NCBI RefSeq assembly: GCF_900114615.1
Contig: NZ_FOTS01000002.1
Span: 1 to 64,000 of the forward strand
Reading direction: 5' to 3'
DNA length: 64,000 nt
Source of the DNA: Pelosinus propionicus DSM 13327
GTDB taxonomy: Bacteria > Bacillota > Negativicutes > DSM-13327
Both the position numbers and the translations under genes were made by a program. Positions within the stretch are counted from its first letter, which is position 1, and every line of letters begins with the position of its first letter. Positions 55,146 to 63,384 of the stretch are shown in pieces. The notes under the pieces are model-generated. The model was not told the origin of the DNA. It did no database searches and saw only the letters and a list, made by a program, of their open reading frames with translations.

Positions 55146-56096
55146 ATGCATACACCACAGCAAGTCAGGCAACCCATACAAGCGCTTACTCCAGTAATTA
55201 GACCTAAATGGAGTATCTGGTGGAAACTACTTCGTCCACACACCTTAACAGCCTCTTTCGTACCAGTAGCTATTGGCACCGTTTTAGCCTTACCTTCCCA
55301 TCAAATTCGGCTAGACTTACTATTTATTATGCTCCTAGCAAGTATTCTCATGCAAATTGCAACAAATATATTTAATGAATATTACGATTATAAACGTGGC
55401 TTGGACCACGAACACTCTTTGGGAATTGGTGGTGCTATTGTTCGCCATGGTGTTGATCCTCAGCAAATCTTAGCTGTTGCACAATGTACAGTGATTTCGG
55501 CAATCGTATTGGGACTCTATCTTTGCCACGAAAGCAGCTGGTGGCTGCTCCCTATTGGACTTTGTTGTGCTGCTGTAGGCTATCTTTATTCTGGCGGTCC
55601 TTTTCCTCTTTCAGCAACACCATTTGGTGAGCTGGTTTCAGGTATTTGTATGGGACTCGTCATTATTATGATTTCCTTTTATCTTCAAACTGATACTGTC
55701 TCCACCATAGCCGTTATGGGCTCAATATCAACTTCTATTTTAATCGGAGCTATTTTAATGTCTAATAATCTTCGTGATTTAGAAGATGACAGAAGACATG
55801 GTCGACAAACTCTGGCAATCCTTTTAAAGCGAACCAAAGCAACTTACTGTTTAATCGGAATGTTTTCTTTCTCTTATGTATGGATCTTATTTTTAGTGAC
55901 CATTGATATACTGCCTCTTTGGGCTCTTTTATGTTTCATCAGTATCCCCAGAGCCATCCAAGCTTCACAAATTTTTCTTAAAAATACAACTCCAGAATCT
56001 CTAGCGCCAGCCATGGTAGCCACAGCACAAACCAATACTCTTTTTGGCTTTTCCTTGATTCTGGGGCTGCTCATTCAATATTGGTCTGCCCACTAA
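55146..56096 (+). CDS. menA: 1,4-dihydroxy-2-naphthoate polyprenyltransferase
   Basis: The 316-residue UbiA-type membrane enzyme attaches a prenyl chain to dihydroxynaphthoate in menaquinone synthesis. The two Mg-diphosphate motifs are NIFNEYYDYKRGLD and NNLRDLEDD, with several membrane helices around them. The following RRHGRQTLA is typical of MenA. I chose ATG 55146 with AAGGTG 8 bases before it; the longer frame adds 17 residues without such a site. Other men genes are not in the window. Menaquinone fits the NO-reductase-containing respiration. Confidence 0.88.
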   Translation: MHTPQQVRQPIQALTPVIRPKWSIWWKLLRPHTLTASFVPVAIGTVLALPSHQIRLDLLFIMLLASILMQIATNIFNEYYDYKRGLDHEHSLGIGGAIVRHGVDPQQILAVAQCTVISAIVLGLYLCHESSWWLLPIGLCCAAVGYLYSGGPFPLSATPFGELVSGICMGLVIIMISFYLQTDTVSTIAVMGSISTSILIGAILMSNNLRDLEDDRRHGRQTLAILLKRTKATYCLIGMFSFSYVWILFLVTIDILPLWALLCFISIPRAIQASQIFLKNTTPESLAPAMVATAQTNTLFGFSLILGLLIQYWSAH

Positions 56097-56150
56097 AAAT
56101 GAACTTACATCTACTACCCTAAAGGGATAAAGGCTCTGCATCCATGAATT

Positions 56151-56208
56151 GATAAACGAACCTCCTGCAAACTCACGTTAGAGTTTTTGCAGGAGGTTCT
56201 CGTTTATC
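56151..56208. terminator. bidirectional terminator between menA and the His-rich gene
   Basis: GATAAACGA.CCTCCTGCAAA pairs with TTTGCAGGAGG.TCGTTTATC over about 22 bp with small mismatches. Both flanking genes converge here. Confidence 0.75.
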
Positions 56209-56213
56209 ATGAT

Positions 56214-56684
56214 TTAATTTTTACAAAGTACTGTCAAAGCAATGATTTGATCAATGCTGATCCAAACGATCTGTCCTGGAATAAACGGAAAAGATGGGCA
56301 TGTCAAAGACAAAATCACAAATTCTTGCATTGTTTTTACTTCATGCTCATAATCATTTTTATGTTCTTCAAAACCCTTTTTATCGTGGGATTTATGTTCC
56401 TCCCAATCATTTTGTTTATCATCATGTTTATTTTCATGACAACAGCAATCTCCCACCTCTTTTTTACTATCATCCTGCAACTCACTTAAGCCATCAACGG
56501 AAATCAGTAGATGCTTGGAACTTCTTTTTAACCTGAGCTCAGATTCTTCAAGAACAACACCAGTAAATATGCCTTGCCCATTTACTCGTCTGCAATGTTT
56601 GGTGTCCGCAACGGCAGTTGTAAGGATTGTCACTGTCGAACCAAAATCAAGCTTTAATCCACTAGGATGCTGCTTTATAGACAA
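56214..56684 (-). CDS. hypothetical protein with His/Lys/Asp-rich insert (pair member A)
   Basis: The protein has about 156 residues from TTG 56682-56684, which is 9 bases after AGGAG. It is built as a beta domain (VTILTTAVAD ... GQGIFTGVVLEE), a charged insert of about 40 residues starting with CCCHENKHDD and rich in H, K, D and E, and a second beta part ending FIPGQIVWISIDQIIAL. The same order recurs in the divergent gene at 56928. The insert could bind metal. In spore-formers such proteins are often coat or exosporium parts; this is a guess. Confidence 0.6.
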   Translation of the reverse strand: MSIKQHPSGLKLDFGSTVTILTTAVADTKHCRRVNGQGIFTGVVLEESELRLKRSSKHLLISVDGLSELQDDSKKEVGDCCCHENKHDDKQNDWEEHKSHDKKGFEEHKNDYEHEVKTMQEFVILSLTCPSFPFIPGQIVWISIDQIIALTVLCKN

Positions 56685-56854
56685 AACGTTCAACTCCTAC
56701 TCATAAAATTTGGGGTTTACTTTATTCTATTCAAGGAAAATATGAACGTGATTATCAAGAATCTTTTCGTGAAAAAATCAGTACTACTGTTGATCCCGCA
56801 GCACAGTTCCTTCCTAATAACAGAAAAATAATGCCGCCATTGTCTCGATATTAA
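56681..56854 (+). pseudogene. possible remnant open frame between the His-rich pair
   Basis: The frame from 56681 to TAA 56852-56854 is open for 57 codons and reads protein-like (IWGLLYSIQGKYERDYQES and beyond), but it has no ATG/GTG/TTG near its start and no ribosome site. It may be the tail of a decayed gene or chance. I list it as weak. Confidence 0.25.
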
Positions 56855-56927
56855 GTAACTATTACATAATCACTTTCATATTATGAAGTAAGCAGTAAGT
56901 CAAATTGTAAAAAGGAGAGATATCAAT

Positions 56928-57425
56928 ATGGGATTCCCAAAAGACTTCGATTTCGCCAGTTGCCTTCATGTAACTTTGGTTCTCAAGGATTTTCAGGTAC
57001 TGACTGGACGGTTTAAAGGTCTGATAGGCGATCGGACAGAACACGATTGTTGCGACAAAGACCACGAATATGAACACGAACACAAACACGAAGATGAAAA
57101 ATGTAAAAAAGACGATAAATGCTGTAAATCACCAAAATTGGACATTGATGTTAAAGTAGAGGACGATTGTGAATTTATTCTACTAGAGCTGACAAGATCG
57201 GCTGCAGCAATAAATCTCAGCTCATTTACCTGCAACGTACACGATGACTGCATTAAAGACATAGATTTCGTTATATCCGGAACAACATTCCCCGTAGGCA
57301 CATGCGTTGCTATCAATGTCTGTAATATACTTTATGCCGGTCCATGTGCTGTTTTCTGCGATATACCTTTCCACATTGGCAGACACGTGACTGGCAACGG
57401 TCTAACTATATCACTGAAAGAGTAG
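56928..57425 (+). CDS. hypothetical protein with His/Cys/Asp-rich insert (pair member B)
   Basis: The 165-residue protein has a short beta domain (LHVTLVLKDFQVLTGRFKGL), an insert with CCDKDHEYEHEHKHEDEKC and KCC (about 41-67), and a C-terminal beta domain with FPVGTCVAINVCNILYAG and eight more Cys. The order and the two framing motifs (G-x-F-x-G and F-x-x-G-x-x-V-x-I) match the gene at 56214, so the two seem to be diverged copies. The insert is a likely metal site. AGGAGAG precedes the ATG. Confidence 0.65.
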   Translation: MGFPKDFDFASCLHVTLVLKDFQVLTGRFKGLIGDRTEHDCCDKDHEYEHEHKHEDEKCKKDDKCCKSPKLDIDVKVEDDCEFILLELTRSAAAINLSSFTCNVHDDCIKDIDFVISGTTFPVGTCVAINVCNILYAGPCAVFCDIPFHIGRHVTGNGLTISLKE

Positions 57426-57528
57426 CTCTCTATGCTTAAATAAAATATCTATGTTAAGTACATTCTCTACTAACTTGGATCTGACTTGTCAGTATGACTG
57501 CACTTGACCTCGCCTCCTATAAGATATG

Positions 57529-57559
57529 AAGAAAGGCACTAGTGTATAGTGCCTTTCTT
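57529..57559. terminator. terminator between converging genes
   Basis: AAGAAAGGCACTA (57529-57541) pairs perfectly with TAGTGCCTTTCTT (57547-57559) around a 5-nt loop. Confidence 0.8.
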
Positions 57560-57564
57560 ATTTA

Positions 57565-58068
57565 TTAATATGCATCCCTTTTCGGATTAAACTCTGCTGC
57601 TTCTACCCAATCATTAACATGGTTTAGCATTTCAATAATATTTTCAATCACTTCTACATGTTTTTCTTCTTCCTGCATCAGTTTTTTAAAAATAAGCTTT
57701 GCCTCAGGATGATTTGAATCTTCTTGCAGTCTTTTATAAAGTGCAACGCTCTCTTCTTCTTTTAGTAATGCAGCCCGGTAAACATCAGACTGTTCGTCTT
57801 TTAACTTTGCAATAAGGTCAGTTTCCAGAACAAATGTTTTCTCTTTGTTTCTAGAAAACACATTTGGCATATCATGTAAAGAAGAATCCGAAATAGGATT
57901 GAATATTTGACTTTGAGCTAACTGAATAATTTTATAATGGCGCTGCTCATCCTCTGCAAGACCTTCCAAGACTGTCTTAAGATCATTATCTCTTACTTTA
58001 TCAGCCAAATCTCGATAATACTTTTCTCCATCTAATTCCATTTGCAATGCAAAATCAAAAATATCCAT
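57565..58068 (-). CDS. ferritin-like/rubrerythrin-type diiron protein
   Basis: The 167-residue four-helix protein has two E-x-x-H motifs, in EDEQRHY and EEEKHVE, and paired Glu in helices 1 and 3 (ELDGEKYY, EEESVALY), the diiron site of rubrerythrins. It lacks the rubredoxin Cys domain. It probably removes peroxide or stores iron. ATG 58066-58068 is preferred over an upstream ATG. The nearby His-rich genes may share a metal theme. Confidence 0.85.
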   Translation of the reverse strand: MDIFDFALQMELDGEKYYRDLADKVRDNDLKTVLEGLAEDEQRHYKIIQLAQSQIFNPISDSSLHDMPNVFSRNKEKTFVLETDLIAKLKDEQSDVYRAALLKEEESVALYKRLQEDSNHPEAKLIFKKLMQEEEKHVEVIENIIEMLNHVNDWVEAAEFNPKRDAY

Positions 58069-58287
58069 GCAGCTATACCCCTCTCCCATTTTCTGTTTAT
58101 AATCATATTAGGTGATTTCACTTTCCAATGAATCCTGCTTTTAAATTTAGATGCCTTCCGTTTAAATCAAGCTATTATTACCTATATTTACCACAGAATA
58201 TAAAATTCCTGCAAGCAATTTTTATGCTTTCTGCATAGGCTTATTTCTTCAATCCATTCTAGTTTCATAGATATGTTTACTCTTTAT

Positions 58288-59127
58288 TCAAAAGCGATTA
58301 TTTAAAATAAACTTATTAATAGCATTAGCTACTCCCTCGTTGTCATTGGAGCCGGTTATGTAATCCGCCCTTGCCTTTACAAGCTCCGAAGCATTTTCCA
58401 TAGCAATCCCCAAACCGGCAAATTCAATCATGGATAGATCATTAGCGCTATCCCCTATGGTAATGATCTCTTCTCTCTTTAGTTGATAAAACTCTGCAAG
58501 TATTGCTACCGCTTTGCCTTTAGAAACTCCTTTACGAGTAATTTCAATATTATACCTTGAAGAATCGACGATTTCTAATTGCGGCACATTCATTAATTCA
58601 TTCCTTAAGGCAGAAACTAACGCTGGATTTCTATAAATAACTTCACTTTTTACAATATTATCTTGCTCTTTATGTAATACTTTTTGCCACTGGTCCCAAG
58701 AAAATACATATTGCAGATCCAGTTTATTGTTTCTGACACCCCATAATTGACTTCCTAAATAAAAGATTTTAAACATAATATTACCATAATAAAATTTATG
58801 GGGTGTACAGAAATAAGGCTTTATTTGATGTTTGCGAAATATCTTCAGTATTTCGAGTGATACTTCTGAACCAAGAACATCCTTGTAAAGTACTTTATCA
58901 TTATTTTTTTCTTTTATAAATGCTCCATTTGACGCTATTACCGGAGACTGTACACCAAGAAGATTGGAGTAGTATTCTGCATCCGTATACATTCTTCCAG
59001 TGCTAATGACAATATGAACACCTAGCTTATGTGCCTTCACTAGTATCTCTTTTGTTCTTTTGGTAAGCATATGCTTTTTATTGAGAAGTGTTCCATCAAT
59101 ATCAATACAGACTAATTTATATGCCAC
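58288..59127 (-). CDS. HAD-superfamily Cof-type phosphatase
   Basis: The 279-residue protein has DIDGTLLN (8-15), a C2B cap, the Lys in KGKAVAIL and GDSANDLSMIEFAG near the end. It dephosphorylates a sugar phosphate or cofactor, substrate unknown. The start is GTG 59125-59127. It is a paralogue of the HAD at 42910 but stands alone. Confidence 0.87.
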   Translation of the reverse strand: MAYKLVCIDIDGTLLNKKHMLTKRTKEILVKAHKLGVHIVISTGRMYTDAEYYSNLLGVQSPVIASNGAFIKEKNNDKVLYKDVLGSEVSLEILKIFRKHQIKPYFCTPHKFYYGNIMFKIFYLGSQLWGVRNNKLDLQYVFSWDQWQKVLHKEQDNIVKSEVIYRNPALVSALRNELMNVPQLEIVDSSRYNIEITRKGVSKGKAVAILAEFYQLKREEIITIGDSANDLSMIEFAGLGIAMENASELVKARADYITGSNDNEGVANAINKFILNNRF

Positions 59128-59410
59128 CTAACTCCCCTTCTTCTCTTATGTATTTTATTTTTACTTTTATCTATAGTATATACAAAAGGTACTCACATTA
59201 CGATTTCATTCCCGCTTGCAGCTCAATTAAGAATCATTTGATTCGAGCCGCTAAGATTACAGGACGAAAAAGTGTCATTCTGACGTGTCAAAAGCATCTA
59301 GTCGATTACTTTTGGCTACATAATAATGGACCTTCTAAATCAACGTATGATGGTTCCCAATGGTGTGATATGACGCTCACATTCTAAAGGTCAACTGATA
59401 TCATTTGAAG

Positions 59411-59453
59411 ATAAGAAATAATGGGGAGCATAAAGCTCCCCATTATTTCTTAT
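59411..59453 (-). terminator. terminator of the flavin-protein gene
   Basis: Arms 59411-59429 and 59435-59453 pair perfectly over 19 bp with a 5-nt loop; GGGGAGC is the core. It lies 31 bases after the stop at 59484. The rest of 59128-59410 shows no gene I can support. Confidence 0.8.
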
Positions 59454-59483
59454 TCTTTGATAGAGAATATGTAACTTTTTCTA

Positions 59484-59882
59484 TTACCATCGAACAGTTT
59501 TAGAATCACCATTCATTGTACGGAATGTTGCCTCAGCCTCTTCAATATAAAACAATTCAAAGATCGCATCATCAACACTATAGATTTGGCTGAGAAAAGG
59601 GGCAGAATTCAAAGCTGCCTGTTTGGATTGCTTATTAGTATTAAATACAGCTTTGCCTGACAGACGAAGCCATTCTCCGCTTTGAGACGTTGTAGATACT
59701 TCAAAATGTGGATTTGCTTTGAGCTGCTTGTACACATCTTTTTGGTTGCTGGTATCAAAATGCAGCTTACCTTCATAATTCATCACAAATCCAAAAGGCC
59801 TTACTTTGGGTATATTTCCATCAATAGACGCAAGATAGAACGTTGGGTTATCTTTCAGAAATTTTAGAACTTCATCCATCAT
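59484..59882 (-). CDS. pyridoxamine-phosphate-oxidase-fold flavin protein
   Basis: The 132-residue protein is a compact split barrel: FLKDNPTFYLASIDGNIPKVRPFGFVMNYEGKLHFDTSNQK in the first half is the FMN-site region. Short members of this family bind FMN, F420 or haem and act as reductases. AAGGAG precedes two adjacent ATG codons, either of which could start. It is not adjacent to pyridoxine genes, so the role is open. Confidence 0.8.
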   Translation of the reverse strand: MMDEVLKFLKDNPTFYLASIDGNIPKVRPFGFVMNYEGKLHFDTSNQKDVYKQLKANPHFEVSTTSQSGEWLRLSGKAVFNTNKQSKQAALNSAPFLSQIYSVDDAIFELFYIEEAEATFRTMNGDSKTVRW

Positions 59883-60009
59883 AATTACTCCTTTTCATTT
59901 TGATATACTACTAACTATTATACAACTAAAAATTGACCTCTGTCATTTTTTATCCTTACATCGTCTTAATTAGTCTCTCCATCTTGTATGCCCATATGTA
60001 TATACTAAA

Positions 60010-60948
60010 TTAAAACAATGAAACCTGTCCGTTTTTTAAAGAGGTTACTACGCGATCCCTTATTTTGCAATCTGAATAGAGTTGATTAAGCAGCAAAGGC
60101 GACTGACGGTCATGCTGCCGCATATTCTGGTAAATCTTATTCTCATTCGATGTAGCATAACAATAAACACAGCCATGAGAACAACAATCGTAGGCACCAA
60201 TATCGATACTTTCGATACAGCTGCAATGCGGTCTTTGATTCAAATCTCTTTTCCCATTAATAGTATACCCGATGATATTTTCAATTGTTTTTTGATTAAT
60301 ACAGGAAGAATGTCTAATACCATAGTTACTAAAATCTATTTTCTCCGAACAGGTTTCTAAAGAAAGTTTATGGTCCTTTGCAATTTCAGAGAAGGCACAA
60401 GCAATTTTATTCCGATTCTCAAAATCTACCTCTTGATCGATGATATCTTTTGTGCGCTTTTTTATTTTGGCATATAATTCTACAAAGCTGAAAATACACT
60501 TTGTTGTGTAGTCCTTAAGGGAACAGCACATGTTGTAAAATTGTTCAAGATGATAATCCACAGAAAAACTGTTACTTATAATAACAGGGTCATAGCGCCA
60601 GATTACCCTTTGCCTGCCAATTTTTTCACTCAATGCCTTAAATCCTTCCATAATTTTAGCTTTATCCGCCAAGTGATGTTCTATCCTATGATCATAGGGA
60701 GTGAGCGTAAATTGAAAATAATAAGAATACCCCATCGCATTGATGATATCCAGCTTATTTAACATTGGCTGGGCATTTTTTGTCCAAAAAACAATGCAAT
60801 CTACAACATCAGCAGTCAGAGGGACTTTACTAACCTGCTTAGGATTCATGGGATTGACAGTATATACAAAGCCTTCTTTTAAGCGATTAACAATCCAATC
60901 AGAATAGAATGCCGGAATATCGGTGCGTCTGCTGGCACTTATAATCAT
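60010..60948 (-). CDS. DUF1848 family protein
   Basis: The 312-residue protein begins ISASRRTDIPAFYSDW and has VFWTKNAQPML, the marks of DUF1848. A C-terminal cluster HCSCIESIDIGAYDCCSHGC and CYA gives at least five Cys, suited to an Fe-S cluster (C-x3-C-x2-C-like spacing). The family has a TIM-barrel look related to radical-SAM enzymes, but its reaction is unknown. It is monocistronic. Confidence 0.75.
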   Translation of the reverse strand: MIISASRRTDIPAFYSDWIVNRLKEGFVYTVNPMNPKQVSKVPLTADVVDCIVFWTKNAQPMLNKLDIINAMGYSYYFQFTLTPYDHRIEHHLADKAKIMEGFKALSEKIGRQRVIWRYDPVIISNSFSVDYHLEQFYNMCCSLKDYTTKCIFSFVELYAKIKKRTKDIIDQEVDFENRNKIACAFSEIAKDHKLSLETCSEKIDFSNYGIRHSSCINQKTIENIIGYTINGKRDLNQRPHCSCIESIDIGAYDCCSHGCVYCYATSNENKIYQNMRQHDRQSPLLLNQLYSDCKIRDRVVTSLKNGQVSLF

Positions 60949-61104
60949 TTTCTATCACCACCACCAATAGCAAAATTTTCGTATTTAATCTTTCTATATT
61001 TACGGTTAGCAACTTTCCCAAATGCGCTTGGGATAATTTCCTTATCTATAGTATTTACCAAATGCTAAGATTAACCTTCTGTTAACTATAAATTTTAACA
61101 TATT

Positions 61105-61135
61105 AAAAAACCATCTAAACCTTAGTTCAGATGGT
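61105..61135 (-). terminator. terminator of the PEP-hydrolase-family gene
   Basis: ACCATCT (61110-61116) pairs with AGATGGT (61129-61135), with an inner AAC/GTT pair; on the minus strand a T-run follows (A61105-61109). Confidence 0.75.
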
Positions 61136-61169
61136 CTTTAAAAGTAATTAAGTATATCAATCACTTATT

Positions 61170-61997
61170 TTAAATATTGATATTTTTAAATGCTTCTGCC
61201 TGTTGTTTTATGCCGACTTCTGTGGCAAATCGTTCAATGCTGGATGCGCCAAAGAATCCTGCTACCCCTTTCGTTCTGGAAATTACATATTGAGCATCTT
61301 CTGGCTCAGCAATCGGACCTCCATGACAAATCACTAAAATATTAGGATTTATCGATTTTCCTGCGTCACATATGGCTTGAACTTTCTTTACACAATCATC
61401 CAATGTTAAGGCTGTTTTTGCTCCAATCGTTCCCTTGGTTGTTAGCCCCATATGAGCAACTAGAATATCGGCCCCAGCCTTTGCCATTTTGACGGCTTGC
61501 TCTTCATCAAAAACATAGGGTGTTGTAAGCAGGTCAAGCTCATGAGCCTGCTTAATCATATCTACTTCTAAGTCATATCCCATACCAGTTTCCTCTAGAT
61601 TTGCTCTGAAAACGCCATCAATTAATCCGACTGTCGGGAAATTCTGAACTCCTACAAATCCTGAATTCTTTAGCTGCTTTAAGAACACATCCATTAAACG
61701 AAAAGGATCGGTTCCGCATACTCCTGCAAGCACAGGAGTATGTTTAACTACAGGCAATACTTCCGCCCCCATGTCCACAACAATTTGATTGGCATCCCCA
61801 TAAGAAAGCAATCCGGCCAAAGAACCGCGACCAGCCATTCTGTATCGTCCGGAATTATAAATGATAATCAGATCCACTCCGCCTGCTTCACCGCTTTTTG
61901 CAGATATACCAGTTCCTGCGCCTGCTCCTAGAATAATTTTCCCTTTTGCTACTTCAGCTTTAAGTTTTGCTAATACTTCGCTGCGAGTTAATGCCAT
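61170..61997 (-). CDS. phosphoenolpyruvate hydrolase-family TIM-barrel protein
   Basis: The 275-residue protein fits the PEP_hydrolase (PF09370-like) family. [42 protein letters not shown] and ICHGGPI are conserved-looking blocks on a TIM barrel. The family name comes from similarity to PEP mutase-like enzymes; the true reaction is unproven. It lies 70 bases after the Tm-1-like gene and before a terminator. The C-terminal half of this fold recurs in the AraC regulator at 63385. Confidence 0.82.
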   Translation of the reverse strand: MALTRSEVLAKLKAEVAKGKIILGAGAGTGISAKSGEAGGVDLIIIYNSGRYRMAGRGSLAGLLSYGDANQIVVDMGAEVLPVVKHTPVLAGVCGTDPFRLMDVFLKQLKNSGFVGVQNFPTVGLIDGVFRANLEETGMGYDLEVDMIKQAHELDLLTTPYVFDEEQAVKMAKAGADILVAHMGLTTKGTIGAKTALTLDDCVKKVQAICDAGKSINPNILVICHGGPIAEPEDAQYVISRTKGVAGFFGASSIERFATEVGIKQQAEAFKNINI

Positions 61998-62067
61998 TTT
62001 CTTTTCCTCCTCGTTATGTCCGGTTATTTTTATCCGATGACCCAGTCGCTCTAAGACTCCATCTGAA

Positions 62068-63279
62068 TCAAGCCTTCTTTATAAGCTCAATTAACTTCTT
62101 TGCTGCTGCAATGGCAAATTTCTGATCATTAATATCAGAATCTATTTCGATTAGCTCCACTACATCCCTATCAATCTTTTCTCTTAATGTGGAAAAGAGC
62201 ATTTGATCTTCTTCGGGACCGTAAAAAGGCTGATCCTTGGCGTCAATCATGGAAACACCTTTAAGGGGCAGCATGAGTGCAGTAGGCGATTTTGCTTGAT
62301 TGAGCTTCTCTGCTAAGATTACCCCTAATTGCCGATTTTCCTCTATCGTCGTTCGCATTAATGTTACTGTCGGATTATGTTTGTACAAATTTCTTCCCTG
62401 AAATTCTTTAGGAACAGTTTCGAATGGACCGAAATTAACCATGTCTAATGCTCCTGTTGAAACAACTTGAGGAATATTACAGCGTCCTGCAGCCTCCAGT
62501 CGATGTGGACCTGCATTTAAAACGCCCCCAACTAATTCATCACACCATTCCGTCGTTGTAAGATCCAGTACTCCATCAAAAAAACCGGACTCTATAAGAT
62601 TTTCCATGCTTTTTCCTCCAATACCAGTTGCATGGAAGATAATGACTTCAAATCCCTCTTTTTCTAAGTATTCCCTAGCATAATTTATACATGGTGTCGT
62701 CACGCCAAACATCGTAGCAGCAATTAGCGGCTTTTTTTCAACCTCTTTACTTCCCTCAAAGGTAAGCATACCTGCTATAGCAAATGCTGCATTCGTAAAA
62801 ATCTTCACTGAAATGGAGTTAATACCGGCTATATCTACAATAGAAGGATACATGATTACATCACTTGTTCCAACATATTGTGAAGTATTTCCAGAAGCTA
62901 CAGTAGATACCATTATTTTTGGTATACCGACAGGTAATGCACGCATTGCCGGAGTGACAATTGCCGTACCGCTGCTTCCTCCAAAAGAAAGAATACCATC
63001 AAATTTGCCCTCAGCATACAATTGAGGGACTAGTTTTTCCATACCTTTAGCAAGTATTTCTGTTGCTAAAGACCGATCCTTCTTTGCTGCAATTTCATGA
63101 ATCTCTGCCCCAGCAGCTTTTGCTACTTCTTCATTGGATACATCTGGGGCAAATGTGGGTTCAAAAACCCCGCTATGAATGGTAAAAGTCTTTAATCCTA
63201 ATCCTTGGATAATGTCTCTCACATAAGCAAACTCCGTTCCTTTAGAATCAAAAGTACCTACGATGGCAACTGTTTTCAT
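62068..63279 (-). CDS. Tm-1-like ATP-binding protein (UPF0261)
   Basis: The 403-residue protein starts [16 protein letters not shown] and has [18 protein letters not shown] and the later [14 protein letters not shown], marks of the Tm-1-like/UPF0261 family. Tomato Tm-1 binds ATP and a viral replicase; the bacterial role is unknown. In bacteria and in plant fusions it is joined to the PEP-hydrolase-like TIM barrel, as here with the next gene. Probably metabolic, substrate unknown. Confidence 0.82.
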   Translation of the reverse strand: MKTVAIVGTFDSKGTEFAYVRDIIQGLGLKTFTIHSGVFEPTFAPDVSNEEVAKAAGAEIHEIAAKKDRSLATEILAKGMEKLVPQLYAEGKFDGILSFGGSSGTAIVTPAMRALPVGIPKIMVSTVASGNTSQYVGTSDVIMYPSIVDIAGINSISVKIFTNAAFAIAGMLTFEGSKEVEKKPLIAATMFGVTTPCINYAREYLEKEGFEVIIFHATGIGGKSMENLIESGFFDGVLDLTTTEWCDELVGGVLNAGPHRLEAAGRCNIPQVVSTGALDMVNFGPFETVPKEFQGRNLYKHNPTVTLMRTTIEENRQLGVILAEKLNQAKSPTALMLPLKGVSMIDAKDQPFYGPEEDQMLFSTLREKIDRDVVELIEIDSDINDQKFAIAAAKKLIELIKKA

Positions 63280-63312
63280 GTGATAACCTCCATTCCAGCT
63301 TTAAAAAAGAAA

Positions 63313-63374
63313 AATATTCAATATAAACAGTATTTCTTTTTCTCACTAAGAGAATACTGTTTATTTCGAATATT
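63313..63374. terminator. inverted repeat between the AraC and Tm-1-like genes
   Basis: TAAACAGTATT (63324-63334) pairs with AATACTGTTTA (63353-63363), and an outer AATATTC (63313-63319) pairs with GAATATT (63368-63374). It may end the AraC transcript or attenuate into the downstream genes. Confidence 0.5.
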
Positions 63375-63384
63375 GTAAATGTAT

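Noticed and set aside
59088-59387. Plus-strand frame of 99 codons after the HAD gene
   Set aside because: It begins antisense inside the HAD start, has no ribosome site and matches no family I know.
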